A stretch of DNA of 64,000 bases, from assembly GCF_003050925.1 (NCBI RefSeq), contig NZ_QAOV01000005.1:124001-188000 (forward strand), in the 5' to 3' direction. The notes beneath the pieces were generated by a model. That model was not told the origin of the DNA and made no database searches. It worked only from the letters and a program-made list of their open reading frames with translations. Each line of letters begins with the position of its first letter. The stretch's first letter is position 1. The position numbers were made by a program, and so were the translations under genes. Below are positions 17,021 through 25,357 of this stretch, piece after piece. The DNA is from Pseudomonas sp. GV085. GTDB taxonomy: Bacteria > Pseudomonadota > Gammaproteobacteria > Pseudomonadales > Pseudomonadaceae.

Positions 17021-17965
17021 CTATGCCTTGGCGGTACGCCGATCCTCCCGCGGGCACCGCTCATATTTCGCCCGATAACTGCGGGTGAAGTACGACGGCG
17101 ATTCAAACCCGCAGGCAATGCTCACTTCCAGCACGCTCATGTCGGTCTGACGGAGCAACTGCCGTGCTTTTTCCAACCGTAACCGCAAGTAGAAATTGCT
17201 AGGCGTATCATTCAGGTGCAGGCGAAACAGGCGCTCCAGCTGGCGCCGCGTCACCTTGATCGATTCCGCCAGTTCCAGCGTGCTTAGCGGCGGTTCGCTG
17301 TGCTGCTCCATCTCGCCAATCACATGCACCAGTTTCTTGTTGCTGATGCCGTAGCGCGTGGCGACTTCCATGCGCTGGTGGTCTTGGCGCGGGCGGATAC
17401 GGCCGAGTACGAATTGTTCGCTGACCTGGATCGCCAGGCCGGGACCGTGGGCCTGGGCGATCAGATCCAGCATCAAATCGATGGAAGCCGTGCCACCAGC
17501 GGAGGTGATGCGCCGACGGTCGATCTCGAACAGTTCCTGGGTGACGCTGAGCTGTGGATAAGACTCCTTGAACGCATCGATCGCTTCCCAGTGCAAGGTC
17601 AGGCGATGGCCGTCGAGCAGACCGGCTTCGGCGAGGATGAAGCTGCCGGTGTCGATGGCGCCGAGGGTCACGCCTTCGTTGTCCAGGCGGCGCAACCAAT
17701 GTTCCAGCGCCGGGGTAGTGAACTTCAGCGGTTCGAAACCGGCGACCACCAGCAGTGTCGCGCCTTTCTTCAGCGGCTCCAGCGCCGCATCGGCGTTGAC
17801 CGACATGCCGTTGCTCGCCAGCACCGCCCCGCCATCCGCGCTCAGCACATGCCAGCGATACAGCTCGCCGCGAAAGCGATTGGCGACCCGCAACGGCTCG
17901 ATGGCCGAGATAAATCCGATGGCCGAGAAACCCGGCATCAACAAGAAGTAGAAATCCTGGGACAT
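17021..17965 (-). CDS. cdhR: AraC-family regulator of carnitine catabolism
   Basis: CdhR (314 residues from the start MSQDFYFLLMPGF) has an N-terminal amidase-like (GATase1/DJ-1) sensor domain (about 1-190) and a C-terminal AraC DNA-binding domain with two HTH parts (TLELAESIKVTRRQLERL and MSVLEVSIACGFESPSYF). It activates carnitine genes when carnitine is present. It faces caiX across a control region with a 21 bp direct repeat at 18066-18100. An earlier start at 18064 would add 33 basic and hydrophobic residues without domain support. Distinguishing it from GbdR rests on neighbouring genes. Confidence 0.88.
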   Translation of the reverse strand: MSQDFYFLLMPGFSAIGFISAIEPLRVANRFRGELYRWHVLSADGGAVLASNGMSVNADAALEPLKKGATLLVVAGFEPLKFTTPALEHWLRRLDNEGVTLGAIDTGSFILAEAGLLDGHRLTLHWEAIDAFKESYPQLSVTQELFEIDRRRITSAGGTASIDLMLDLIAQAHGPGLAIQVSEQFVLGRIRPRQDHQRMEVATRYGISNKKLVHVIGEMEQHSEPPLSTLELAESIKVTRRQLERLFRLHLNDTPSNFYLRLRLEKARQLLRQTDMSVLEVSIACGFESPSYFTRSYRAKYERCPREDRRTAKA

Positions 17966-18065
17966 GGAGCGCACTCGCTGAGCAGGTAACAAGAGGCCAG
18001 GTAACGAGAGGGCGGGCAGCGTAGGGATGTTGATACGCCAGTTGCAAGCGGCATTCAAGAGCACA

Positions 18066-18100
18066 GGTCGCTGCAGTGCAAGAGCTGGTCGCCGCAGTGC
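18066..18100 (+). promoter_or_regulatory. 21 bp direct repeat, likely CdhR operator
   Basis: GGTCGCTGCAGTGC at 18066 and GGTCGCCGCAGTGC at 18087 repeat with 21 bp spacing, two helical turns, in the divergent cdhR-caiX control region. One base differs in 14. AraC proteins bind such paired direct sites. Assigning it to CdhR is inference from position. Confidence 0.65.
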
Positions 18101-18189
18101 GCTTTCATCGGTGCTTTGCTGCGTAACTTGGCATCACCGGCGCATCAGACACCGGAACTCACAATAAACGAACTGCCGAGGAACCTGAG

Positions 18190-19134
18190 ATGAAACGACT
18201 GATCAGCAGCTGTGTTCTTGCACTCAGTGGTACCGCTTTGCTGAGCGCCAGTGTCATGGCCGCCGAACCCGCCGCGTGCCAGAACGTGCGCATGGGTGTA
18301 GTGAACTGGACCGACGTGATCGCCACCAGTGCCATGACCCAGGTATTGCTCGATGGCCTCGGCTACAGCACCAAACAAACCAGCGCCTCCCAGCAAATCA
18401 TCTTTGCCGGGATCCGCGACCAGCGTCTGGACCTGTTCCTCGGCTACTGGAACCCGCTGATGACCCAGACCATCACCCCGTTCGTCGACGCCAAACAGGT
18501 CAAGGTGCTTGAAGCGCCAAGCCTGCAGGACGCCCGCGCGACCCTCGCCGTGCCGACCTACCTCGCCGACAAGGGCCTGAAAACCTTCGCTGACATCGCC
18601 AAATTCGAAAAGGAACTGGGCGGCAAGATCTACGGCATCGAGCCTGGCTCGGGCGCCAACACCCAGATCAAGGCCATGATCTCCAAAAACCAGTTCGGCC
18701 TTGGCAAGTTCCAGCTGGTCGAATCCAGCGAAGCCGGCATGCTCGCCGCCGTGGATCGCGCCGTACGTCGCAACGAAGCCGTGGTGTTCTTCGGCTGGGC
18801 GCCGCACCCGATGAACGTCAACGTCAAGATGACCTACCTCACCGGCAGCGACGACGCCCTCGGCCCGAACGAAGGCAAGGCCACCGTGTGGACCGTCACC
18901 GCACCGACATACACCGAACAATGCCCGAACATCGGTCGCCTGCTGAGCAACCTGACGTTCACCGCCGAAGACGAAAGCCGGATGATGCAGCCGCTGCTGG
19001 ATCACAAGGACGCTTTCGAGTCGGCCAAACAATGGATCAAGGATCACCCGCAGGACAAAAAGCGCTGGCTTGAAGGTGTCACCACCTTCGATGGCAAACC
19101 GGCCGCTGAAAACCTGCAACTGACCAGTAAATAA
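18190..19134 (+). CDS. caiX: Carnitine-binding protein of the choline/carnitine ABC system
   Basis: CaiX (314 residues) is the periplasmic binding protein that delivers carnitine to the CbcWV permease. Seen: a signal peptide (about 1-24, ending SVMAA), [12 protein letters not shown] with the Trp expected to hold a quaternary amine, and GYWNPLM plus [11 protein letters not shown], aromatic boxes as in ChoX and the OpuAC/ProX families. It resembles CbcX (27170-28117). GAGGAA lies before the start. It has no permease genes nearby, which fits the known use of a shared core transporter. Confidence 0.93.
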   Translation: MKRLISSCVLALSGTALLSASVMAAEPAACQNVRMGVVNWTDVIATSAMTQVLLDGLGYSTKQTSASQQIIFAGIRDQRLDLFLGYWNPLMTQTITPFVDAKQVKVLEAPSLQDARATLAVPTYLADKGLKTFADIAKFEKELGGKIYGIEPGSGANTQIKAMISKNQFGLGKFQLVESSEAGMLAAVDRAVRRNEAVVFFGWAPHPMNVNVKMTYLTGSDDALGPNEGKATVWTVTAPTYTEQCPNIGRLLSNLTFTAEDESRMMQPLLDHKDAFESAKQWIKDHPQDKKRWLEGVTTFDGKPAAENLQLTSK

Positions 19135-19229
19135 ACTCGATAGAACCACCGAGTCGCAGCCCCAACAGGCTGCGAACGGGACCACCACGCCTGGCCAAAA
19201 CCAAAAACTCGCCTGTAAGGAACCGCCTC

Positions 19230-20117
19230 ATGAACCACGACGTCATCATCACCTGCGCACTCACCGGTGCTGGCGACACGACCAGCAAAAGCCCCCACGT
19301 GCCGGTCACCCCGAAACAAATCGCCGCTGCCGCCGTGGAAGCCGCCAAGGCCGGCGCCACCGTGGTTCACTGCCATGTGCGCGACCCGCAAACCGGCAAG
19401 TTCAGCCGTGACGTGGCGCTGTACCGCGAAGTGATGGAGCGCATCCGCGAGGCGGACGTGGACATCATCGTCAACCTCACTGCCGGCATGGGCGGCGACC
19501 TGGAAATCGGCGGCGGCGAGAACCCGATGGAATTCGGCCCGAACACCGATCTGGTCGGCCCGCTGACCCGCCTGGCCCACGTCGAAGAACTGCTGCCGGA
19601 AATCTGCACCCTCGATTGCGGCACCCTGAACTTCGGCGACGGCGACACCATTTACGTGTCCACCCCGGCGCAACTGCGCGCTGGCGCTAAACGCATTCAA
19701 GAGCTGGGCGTTAAAGCCGAGCTGGAAATCTTCGACACCGGTCACCTGTGGTTCGCCAAGCAGATGATCAAGGAAGGTCTGCTCGACAACCCGTTGTTTC
19801 AGCTATGCCTGGGCATCCCTTGGGGCGCGCCGGCGGACACCACCACCATGAAAGCCATGGTCGACAACCTGCCGGCCGACGCAGTCTGGGCCGGCTTCGG
19901 TATCGGTCGCATGCAGATGCCGATGGCGGCGCAAGCGGTGTTGCTCGGCGGCAACGTGCGCGTCGGCCTGGAAGACAACCTGTGGCTGGACAAAGGCGTG
20001 CTGGCGACCAACGGCCAACTGGTCGAGCGCGCCGGCGAAATCCTCAGCCGCCTCGGCGCCCGCGTCCTGACCCCGGCGGAAGGCCGGGCAAAAATGGGCC
20101 TGACCAAGCGCGGTTAA
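19230..20117 (+). CDS. cdhC: Beta-keto acid cleavage enzyme acting on dehydrocarnitine
   Basis: A 295-residue BKACE (DUF849) protein. It condenses 3-dehydrocarnitine with acetyl-CoA and cleaves the product to betainyl-CoA and acetoacetate. Seen: the zinc and substrate motif [16 protein letters not shown] at about 46-61, GGGENPMEF, and a TIM barrel length typical of the family. It follows caiX and precedes carnitine dehydrogenase, whose product it would use; the thioesterase further on would free glycine betaine from betainyl-CoA. The specificity comes from this context. Confidence 0.9.
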   Translation: MNHDVIITCALTGAGDTTSKSPHVPVTPKQIAAAAVEAAKAGATVVHCHVRDPQTGKFSRDVALYREVMERIREADVDIIVNLTAGMGGDLEIGGGENPMEFGPNTDLVGPLTRLAHVEELLPEICTLDCGTLNFGDGDTIYVSTPAQLRAGAKRIQELGVKAELEIFDTGHLWFAKQMIKEGLLDNPLFQLCLGIPWGAPADTTTMKAMVDNLPADAVWAGFGIGRMQMPMAAQAVLLGGNVRVGLEDNLWLDKGVLATNGQLVERAGEILSRLGARVLTPAEGRAKMGLTKRG

Positions 20118-20134
20118 CCCCACACACTTTTCCC

Positions 20135-20221
20135 CTGTAGGAGCGAGCTTGCTCGCGAAAAAGGTACAGCCGACGCCACTCCGCGCCTGGAATACCATCG
20201 CGAGCAAGCTCGCTCCTACAA
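20135..20221. repeat. REPIN inside the carnitine operon
   Basis: Inverted REP pair between the BKACE gene and carnitine dehydrogenase. CTGTAGGAGCGAGCTTGCTC at the left, complement at the right. Confidence 0.86.
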
Positions 20222-20249
20222 GGATCACCGAACTCTTCAGGAATCGACC

Positions 20250-21215
20250 ATGAGCTTTATCACCGAAATCAAAACCTTCGCAGCGTTAGGCAGCGGTGTC
20301 ATCGGCAGCGGCTGGGTGTCCCGTGCCCTCGCCCATGGTCTGGATGTAGTGGCCTGGGACCCGGCCCCCGGCGCCGAAGCCGCCTTGCGCAAACGCGTCG
20401 CCAATGCCTGGGGCGCGCTGGAGAAACAAGGCCTGGCGCCGGGTGCATCGCAGGATCGCCTGCGCTTTGTCGCGACCATCGAAGAGTGCGTGCGCGATGC
20501 CGATTTCATCCAGGAAAGCGCCCCGGAGCGACTGGAGCTGAAACTGGACCTGCACAGCAAAATCAGCGCGGCAGCCAAGCCCAATGCATTGATCGGTTCC
20601 AGCACCTCTGGCTTGCTGCCAAGCGAGTTCTACGAGAGTGCCACGCACCCGGAGCGCTGCGTGGTCGGTCACCCGTTCAACCCGGTTTACCTGCTGCCGT
20701 TGGTGGAAGTGGTCGGCGGCAAAAACACCGCCCCTGAAGCGGTGCAAGCCGCGATGAAAGTCTATGAATCCCTGGGGATGCGCCCGCTGCACGTGCGCAA
20801 GGAAGTGCCGGGCTTCATCGCCGACCGTCTGCTCGAGGCGCTGTGGCGTGAGGCACTGCACCTGGTCAACGACGGTGTGGCGACTACCGGTGAAATCGAC
20901 GATGCAATCCGTTTCGGCGCCGGTTTGCGCTGGTCGTTCATGGGCACCTTCCTGACCTACACCCTGGCCGGTGGCGATGCCGGCATGCGTCACTTCATGG
21001 CCCAGTTTGGCCCGGCGTTGCAATTGCCGTGGACCTACCTGCCGGCACCGGAGCTGACCGACAAGCTGATCGACGATGTGGTCGATGGCACCAGCGATCA
21101 ACTGGGCAAACACAGCATTTCAGCGCTGGAGCGCTATCGTGATGACTGCCTGCTGGCGGTGCTGGAGGCGGTGAGGACCACCAAAGAGAAGCATGGAATG
21201 GCGTTCAGCGAGTAA
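20250..21215 (+). CDS. cdhA: L-carnitine dehydrogenase
   Basis: CdhA (321 residues) oxidises L-carnitine to 3-dehydrocarnitine with NAD+. It has the 3-hydroxyacyl-CoA dehydrogenase fold: a Rossmann start [11 protein letters not shown] (Gly14-x-Gly16-x2-Gly19), [27 protein letters not shown] with the catalytic His, and a C-terminal helical domain ([15 protein letters not shown]). Its length is that of bacterial enzymes without a fused thioesterase; in some species both are one protein. CAGGAA is positioned before the ATG. Confidence 0.92.
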   Translation: MSFITEIKTFAALGSGVIGSGWVSRALAHGLDVVAWDPAPGAEAALRKRVANAWGALEKQGLAPGASQDRLRFVATIEECVRDADFIQESAPERLELKLDLHSKISAAAKPNALIGSSTSGLLPSEFYESATHPERCVVGHPFNPVYLLPLVEVVGGKNTAPEAVQAAMKVYESLGMRPLHVRKEVPGFIADRLLEALWREALHLVNDGVATTGEIDDAIRFGAGLRWSFMGTFLTYTLAGGDAGMRHFMAQFGPALQLPWTYLPAPELTDKLIDDVVDGTSDQLGKHSISALERYRDDCLLAVLEAVRTTKEKHGMAFSE

Positions 21216-21235
21216 CCAAACCGCAGGCCCGGCCC

Positions 21236-21301
21236 CATCGCCAGCAGGCTGGCTCCCACAGGAGAACGCATTCCAATGTGGGAGCCAGCCTGCTGGCGAT
21301 G
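21236..21301. repeat. REPIN inside the carnitine operon
   Basis: Compact inverted pair (ATCGCCAGCAGGCTGGCTCC and complement) between carnitine dehydrogenase and the thioesterase. Confidence 0.82.
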
Positions 21302-21339
21302 ACGGCATTCCAATCACAATCTGTTCTGGATCAGTCATC

Positions 21340-21816
21340 ATGCCCACCCTCACCACCTACCAAACCACCATCATCCCCGACTGGGTCGACTACAACGGCC
21401 ACCTTCGCGACGCTTTCTACCTGCTGATATTCAGCTACGCCACCGACGCGCTGATGGATCGCCTGGGCCTGGACAGCAGCAGCCGCGAAGCCACCGGCAA
21501 CTCGCTGTTCACCCTCGAACTGCACCTCAACTACCTGCACGAAGTGAAGCTCGACGCCCAAGTCGAAGTGCACACTCAAATCATTGCCCACGACAGCAAG
21601 CGCGTGCACCTCTATCACAGCCTGCATCTGGTCGATGACGCCCAGGAACTGGCAGGCAACGAACAGATGCTGCTGCACGTGAATCTCGCCGGGCCGCGTT
21701 CGGCCCCGTTCAGCGAACAGTCCTTGAGCCGTCTGCAAGCCATCGTCGCCGAACAGGTAGACCTGCCAACACCCAAGTACATTGGCCGAGTGATCGCATT
21801 ACCCCAAAAAAAATAA
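21340..21816 (+). CDS. cdhB: Betainyl-CoA thioesterase, hotdog fold
   Basis: A 158-residue hotdog thioesterase. IPDWVDYNGHLRDAFYLL (about 10-27) matches the 4-hydroxybenzoyl-CoA thioesterase start with Asp and Asn-Gly-His; a helix and the strand FTLELHLNYLHEV follow. In carnitine catabolism it hydrolyses betainyl-CoA to glycine betaine and CoA. The start at 21340 (MPTLTTYQTT) matches the usual N-terminus; a longer frame passes through the REP pair and is unlikely. It is followed 13 bp later by the dioxygenase gene. Confidence 0.88.
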   Translation: MPTLTTYQTTIIPDWVDYNGHLRDAFYLLIFSYATDALMDRLGLDSSSREATGNSLFTLELHLNYLHEVKLDAQVEVHTQIIAHDSKRVHLYHSLHLVDDAQELAGNEQMLLHVNLAGPRSAPFSEQSLSRLQAIVAEQVDLPTPKYIGRVIALPQKK

Positions 21817-21829
21817 CAAGGAGATCGCC

Positions 21830-22993
21830 ATGAACACCGCCGCTGCATTTGCCGACTTTCGTACCTATCCGTTGATCAGCGCGCTGACTGGTGTGCAGAC
21901 TCTGGCGGACCATGTTCTGGTGAAGTGGGCCGATAACCGTGTCAGCCCTTTCCACCATCAATGGCTGCGGGACAACTGCCCGTGCCCGCAATGCGTCTAC
22001 ACGGTGACCCGCGAGCAAGTGCTGGAAATCGTCGATGTGGCTCAAGACCTGATGCCCGATAACGCCCGTATAGACAGCGATGGCTGCCTGGCGGTGGATT
22101 GGCAGGACGGCCACTGCAGCCGCTTCGACCCCGGCTGGCTGCGTGCCCACGCCTATGACGATGATTCCCGCGCCGAGCGTCAGCAGCGCAAGCCGAAAGC
22201 CAGGCTCTGGCACAGCGATTTGCAGTTGCCGGTGTTCGAGTATCAAGCGCTGATGAACGACTCCGACGCCTTGTTGCAATGGTTGTTGGCGGTACGGGAC
22301 GTAGGATTGACCCAGGTCCGTGGCGTGCCCACCGAGCTCGGCTCACTGAAACTGATCGCCCAACGGATTTCCTTCATCCGCGAGAGTAATTTCGGCGTGC
22401 TGTTCAACGTGCAATCCAGGGCCGACGCCGACAGCAATGCCTACACCGCCTTCAACCTGCCGCTGCACAGCGATTTACCAACCCGTGAGTTGCAACCGGG
22501 GCTGCAGTTCCTGCATTGCCTGGTCAATGACGCCGAGGGTGGCGAGAGCATTTTTGTCGATGGTTTCGCCATCGCCGACGCCTTGCGCCGGGAAGACCCC
22601 GAATCCTTCAGTAGCCTGTGTGAAATTCCCGTGGAGTTTCGCAACAAGGACCGTCACAGCGACTACCGCTGCCTGGCGCCGATCATTGCCCTGGATGCGT
22701 TGGGACAGGTGTCGGAAATCCGCATGGCAAACTTTCTGCGCGGGCCGTTCGATGCGTCGGTGGAACAGATGCCCAGGCTCTATCGCGCCTACCGGCGCTT
22801 TATCGCGATGACCCGCGAGCCTCGATTCAGGTTGATGCAGCGGCTCAATCCCGGCGAGCTGTGGTGCTTCGACAACCGCCGCACCCTGCATGCCCGCAAT
22901 GCCTTCGACCCGGCCACCGGGGCGCGGCATTTCCAGGGTTGCTATGTCGACCGGGATGAGTTGTTGTCGCGCATCCTCGTGTTGCAACGCTAG
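21830..22993 (+). CDS. Gamma-butyrobetaine hydroxylase-like dioxygenase
   Basis: A 387-residue 2-oxoglutarate and Fe(II) dioxygenase. The N-terminal DUF971/GBBH-like domain has a zinc set with Cys50, Cys52 and Cys55 (DNCPCPQC). The TauD-type domain holds the iron ligands His213 and Asp215 (PLHSDLP) and a distal His near 354 (RRTLHARN). This is the layout of gamma-butyrobetaine dioxygenase, which makes L-carnitine. Being the last gene of the carnitine operon, it would let the cell enter the pathway from gamma-butyrobetaine. AAGGAG stands before the start. Confidence 0.9.
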   Translation: MNTAAAFADFRTYPLISALTGVQTLADHVLVKWADNRVSPFHHQWLRDNCPCPQCVYTVTREQVLEIVDVAQDLMPDNARIDSDGCLAVDWQDGHCSRFDPGWLRAHAYDDDSRAERQQRKPKARLWHSDLQLPVFEYQALMNDSDALLQWLLAVRDVGLTQVRGVPTELGSLKLIAQRISFIRESNFGVLFNVQSRADADSNAYTAFNLPLHSDLPTRELQPGLQFLHCLVNDAEGGESIFVDGFAIADALRREDPESFSSLCEIPVEFRNKDRHSDYRCLAPIIALDALGQVSEIRMANFLRGPFDASVEQMPRLYRAYRRFIAMTREPRFRLMQRLNPGELWCFDNRRTLHARNAFDPATGARHFQGCYVDRDELLSRILVLQR

Positions 22994-23007
22994 TCCGCGT
23001 CATCGTT

Positions 23008-23074
23008 CTTCGCTGGCAAGCCCGCGCCTACAGAGATCACACCGTCCCTGTAGGAGCTGGCTTGCCAGCGAAGG
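23008..23074. repeat. REPIN
   Basis: Compact inverted pair of the GCTGGCAAGC variant (CTTCGCTGGCAAGCCCGCGC / complement) after the dioxygenase gene. Confidence 0.82.
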
Positions 23075-23105
23075 CATGGGGCCTGCCAACACCGATCCGC
23101 AGGCG

Positions 23106-23142
23106 AAAAAAAGCCCCGATCAAGCCGTGACAGGATCGAGGC
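23106..23142 (-). terminator. Orphan minus-strand terminator
   Basis: Read on the minus strand: GCCTCGATC, a 12-base loop, GATCGGGGC, then seven T. The stem is 9 bp with one G-T pair. No minus-strand gene ends here, since the gene at 23353 is on the plus strand. It may close an unseen small RNA or stop antisense transcription into the carnitine operon. The rest of the 22994-23352 gap holds the REP pair at 23008 and no other feature I recognise. Confidence 0.6.
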
Positions 23143-23352
23143 AGAGGGTACTGTTGAGGAGCTGCCGTGCGAGGGTGACCAAACCTTCGTGAAGCGAGCT
23201 GAGTCCAGTGTGCCCACTACCCCGCGAGCCAGGTTAGCCGAAAACGACATGTTCATAACCAATTGAGCCATTGCGACAATTCGCCCTTGCCGACACCCGG
23301 CACCCCCACCAGAATCGAACTACGACACCGTTCCCTGAAGAAGGATTGCGTC

Positions 23353-23619
23353 ATGATGCACGCCGATTTGATAGACCAGGAAGACCTGTTGGGCCAGCTC
23401 AAGTCGTTGGGATTCAACGTACCCAGTGGAGCCACCGCCGAGCAGGCTTGCGAGTGCGTGGTAAGGGGCCTGGACGATACTCGGGCGTATGAGCTTCGCA
23501 AGATGGTCAAGGAGATGTACACCAGCAGCGCGACGATCCTGCCGGCAGTGCGCCAGGCCATCGACAAACAATTGCTGCCGGCGTTGTCGGAGTACCAGCA
23601 GAGCCACACCGCCCGATAA
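23353..23619 (+). CDS. Small protein of unknown function
   Basis: An 88-residue acidic soluble protein, MMHADLIDQEDLLGQLKS at the start. The GAAGGA 8-9 bases upstream supports ATG 23353 (or the next ATG). No signal peptide, membrane segment or known motif is seen. Helix-rich predicted pattern with a single pair of Cys (CECVV). It lies alone between the carnitine operon and gbdR. I do not recognise the family. Codon use appears similar to its neighbours, and the ribosome site makes it likely to be real. Confidence 0.6.
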   Translation: MMHADLIDQEDLLGQLKSLGFNVPSGATAEQACECVVRGLDDTRAYELRKMVKEMYTSSATILPAVRQAIDKQLLPALSEYQQSHTAR

Positions 23620-23624
23620 AACGC

Positions 23625-23700
23625 CTTCGCGAGCTGGCTCGCTCCCACATTGGTTCTGTGAACAACACAGATCAAATGTGGGAGCGAGCCTGCTCGCGAA
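23625..23700. repeat. REPIN
   Basis: Inverted REP pair between the convergent small gene and gbdR; it probably covers both 3' ends. Related in loop sequence (TTGGTT-TGTGAAC) to the pair at 46671. Confidence 0.84.
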
Positions 23701-23715
23701 TGAAGTCGACCCGGT

Positions 23716-24819
23716 CTAGAGCCTTACACTGGCAAACGTCGACTCATTGCGCGCCTGGCTCAGTGCCGACAACGGCCCGGACAACGGCGACAGCACCAGC
23801 GCTTGCGGCAGCGGCATCATCGCCACTTGTTGTGTGGTGTTGGACCCTACGCGCTCGTCACGCGGTGGAATGCCGAAGTATTCGCGGTAGCACTTGGAGA
23901 AGTGCGGCGTGGACACGAAACCACAGACCGACGCCACTTCGATGATCGACATCGGCGTTTGCTTGAGCAATTGCCGCGCGCGGATCAAACGCAGCTTCAG
24001 GTAGTAACGCGACGGCGAACAGTGCAGGTATTTCTGGAATAACCGCTCGAGCTGACGACGGGACACCGCGACATAAACCGCCAGTTCGTCGAGGTCGATC
24101 GGCTCTTCGAGGTTGGCTTCCATCAACGCGACGATTTCCTGCAACTTCGGCTGGTTGGTGCCGAGCATGTGCTTGAGCGGCACACGCTGGTGATCCTGCT
24201 CGTTACGAATGCGCTCGTAGACAAACATTTCCGAGATCGCGGCGGACAGTTCACGCCCGTGATCACGGCTGATCAGGTGCAGCATCATGTCCAGCGGCGC
24301 GGTGCCGCCCGAGCTGGTGAAACGGTTACGGTCGAGGGTGAACAGACGGGTGCTCATGGCTACCCGTGGGAAAGCTTCCTGCATCGCCGCCAGGCATTCC
24401 CAGTGCACGCTGCAATCGAAACCGTCGAGCAGGCCGGCGCAGGCCAGGGCCCAGCTGCCGGTGCACACCGCGCCGAGGCGGCGGGACTGGCGGGCCTGGC
24501 TTTGCAGCCACGACACGTGTTCGCGGGTCACCGTGCGCTGGATGCCGATGCCACCGCAAACAATCACGGTGTCCATTGGCGGGGCTTTGTGCATTGAGGC
24601 GTCGGGGGTGATCTGCAAGCCGTCACTCGCCCAGACCTGACCGCCATCGACGGTGAGGGTGGTCCAGCGATACAGCTCGCGACCGGACAACTGGTTAGCC
24701 ATGCGCAGGGGTTCCACTGCGGACGCCAGGGAAATCAGCGTGAAATTGTCCAGCAGCAGAAAGCCGATGGATTGAGGCGCACGGTTCTGGGGTTGGGCCC
24801 CGGAGTTGAACGTCGTCAT
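23716..24819 (-). CDS. gbdR: AraC-family activator of glycine betaine catabolism
   Basis: GbdR (367 residues) senses glycine betaine and dimethylglycine and activates gbcA, gbcB, the dgc genes and others. Domain order: amidase-like sensor (about 20-215, starting QSIGFLLLDNFTLISLASAVEPLRM), then AraC DNA-binding domain (LDELAVYVAVSRRQLERLFQ and MSIIEVASVCGFVSTPHFSK). The length equals that of the known Pseudomonas protein. GAGGAG precedes the ATG. The C-terminal tail after the HTH (about 35 residues) is Ser- and Leu-rich. It resembles CdhR, but the longer N-terminus and the neighbours point to GbdR. Confidence 0.9.
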   Translation of the reverse strand: MTTFNSGAQPQNRAPQSIGFLLLDNFTLISLASAVEPLRMANQLSGRELYRWTTLTVDGGQVWASDGLQITPDASMHKAPPMDTVIVCGGIGIQRTVTREHVSWLQSQARQSRRLGAVCTGSWALACAGLLDGFDCSVHWECLAAMQEAFPRVAMSTRLFTLDRNRFTSSGGTAPLDMMLHLISRDHGRELSAAISEMFVYERIRNEQDHQRVPLKHMLGTNQPKLQEIVALMEANLEEPIDLDELAVYVAVSRRQLERLFQKYLHCSPSRYYLKLRLIRARQLLKQTPMSIIEVASVCGFVSTPHFSKCYREYFGIPPRDERVGSNTTQQVAMMPLPQALVLSPLSGPLSALSQARNESTFASVRL

Positions 24820-25357
24820 CGCGGTATCTCCTCACACAAAGCGGGTGATGGCCTCAGGCGGAGGCTCTTTTTATGGCCATCGTTCTCGCTTGGGAGACGG
24901 GCTTTGTAATGACAGAGCAATTGCCATGCCTATTTTTGAATGCGCGTTCAATAACTCCTGAAAACGACGTCGGAATGTGTCTATATATGTCTTGCAAGGC
25001 AGGGGGATTTAAATGGCCATCAGGACTGGCAAGCGCCCCGGCCCACAAGCTGTGAGCAATTCGGTAGCACTTGTGGGAACGGCGTTGCGCCGTGATGGAA
25101 AGGAGTGTCACCGCAGGCACGGGTGACAAGCGGTCGAAGGCCGGTTGGCCCTCGATCAGTGGCAAGCCGATTTATCTGTGAGCGACGCGCTAAAAGGTGG
25201 CGCGTTTTCGAGCGGGTGTTCACTTAGCGCGCAGTTTTGACTGGTCTGGCGCTATCGCGAGCAAGCTCGCTCCCACAGGGATCGAGGTGATCACAATTTT
25301 TGTGACCGACGCAAAACCTGTGGGAGCGAGCTTGCTCGCGATGAAGGCGACTCGGTC
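24820..25357. other. Gap between gbdR and sdaB
   Basis: The gap carries the gbdR ribosome site (24822-24830 on the minus strand) and the REP pair at 25253. The 24900-25020 part is AT-richer and may hold the gbdR promoter, but no clear -35/-10 pair was found. Short open frames here lack ribosome sites. I see nothing else. Confidence 0.5.
25253..25343. repeat. REPIN
   Basis: Inverted REP pair (ATCGCGAGCAAGCTCGCTCC / complement) just after the sdaB stop. Confidence 0.85.

Noticed and set aside
23300..23345. GTTCGATTC on the minus strand, resembling a tRNA T-loop
   Set aside because: The flanking bases do not pair to form a T-stem, and there is no anticodon or acceptor arm and no CCA end.
23253..23675. 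Minus-strand frame with GVPGVGKGEL that looks like a Walker A loop
   Set aside because: It covers the opposite strand of the small gene and the REP pair, lacks any ATPase context and ends right after the motif. Chance match.
24873..25055. A 60-residue frame upstream of gbdR
   Set aside because: It starts without a ribosome site and ends in an AT-rich control region; no homology recognised.
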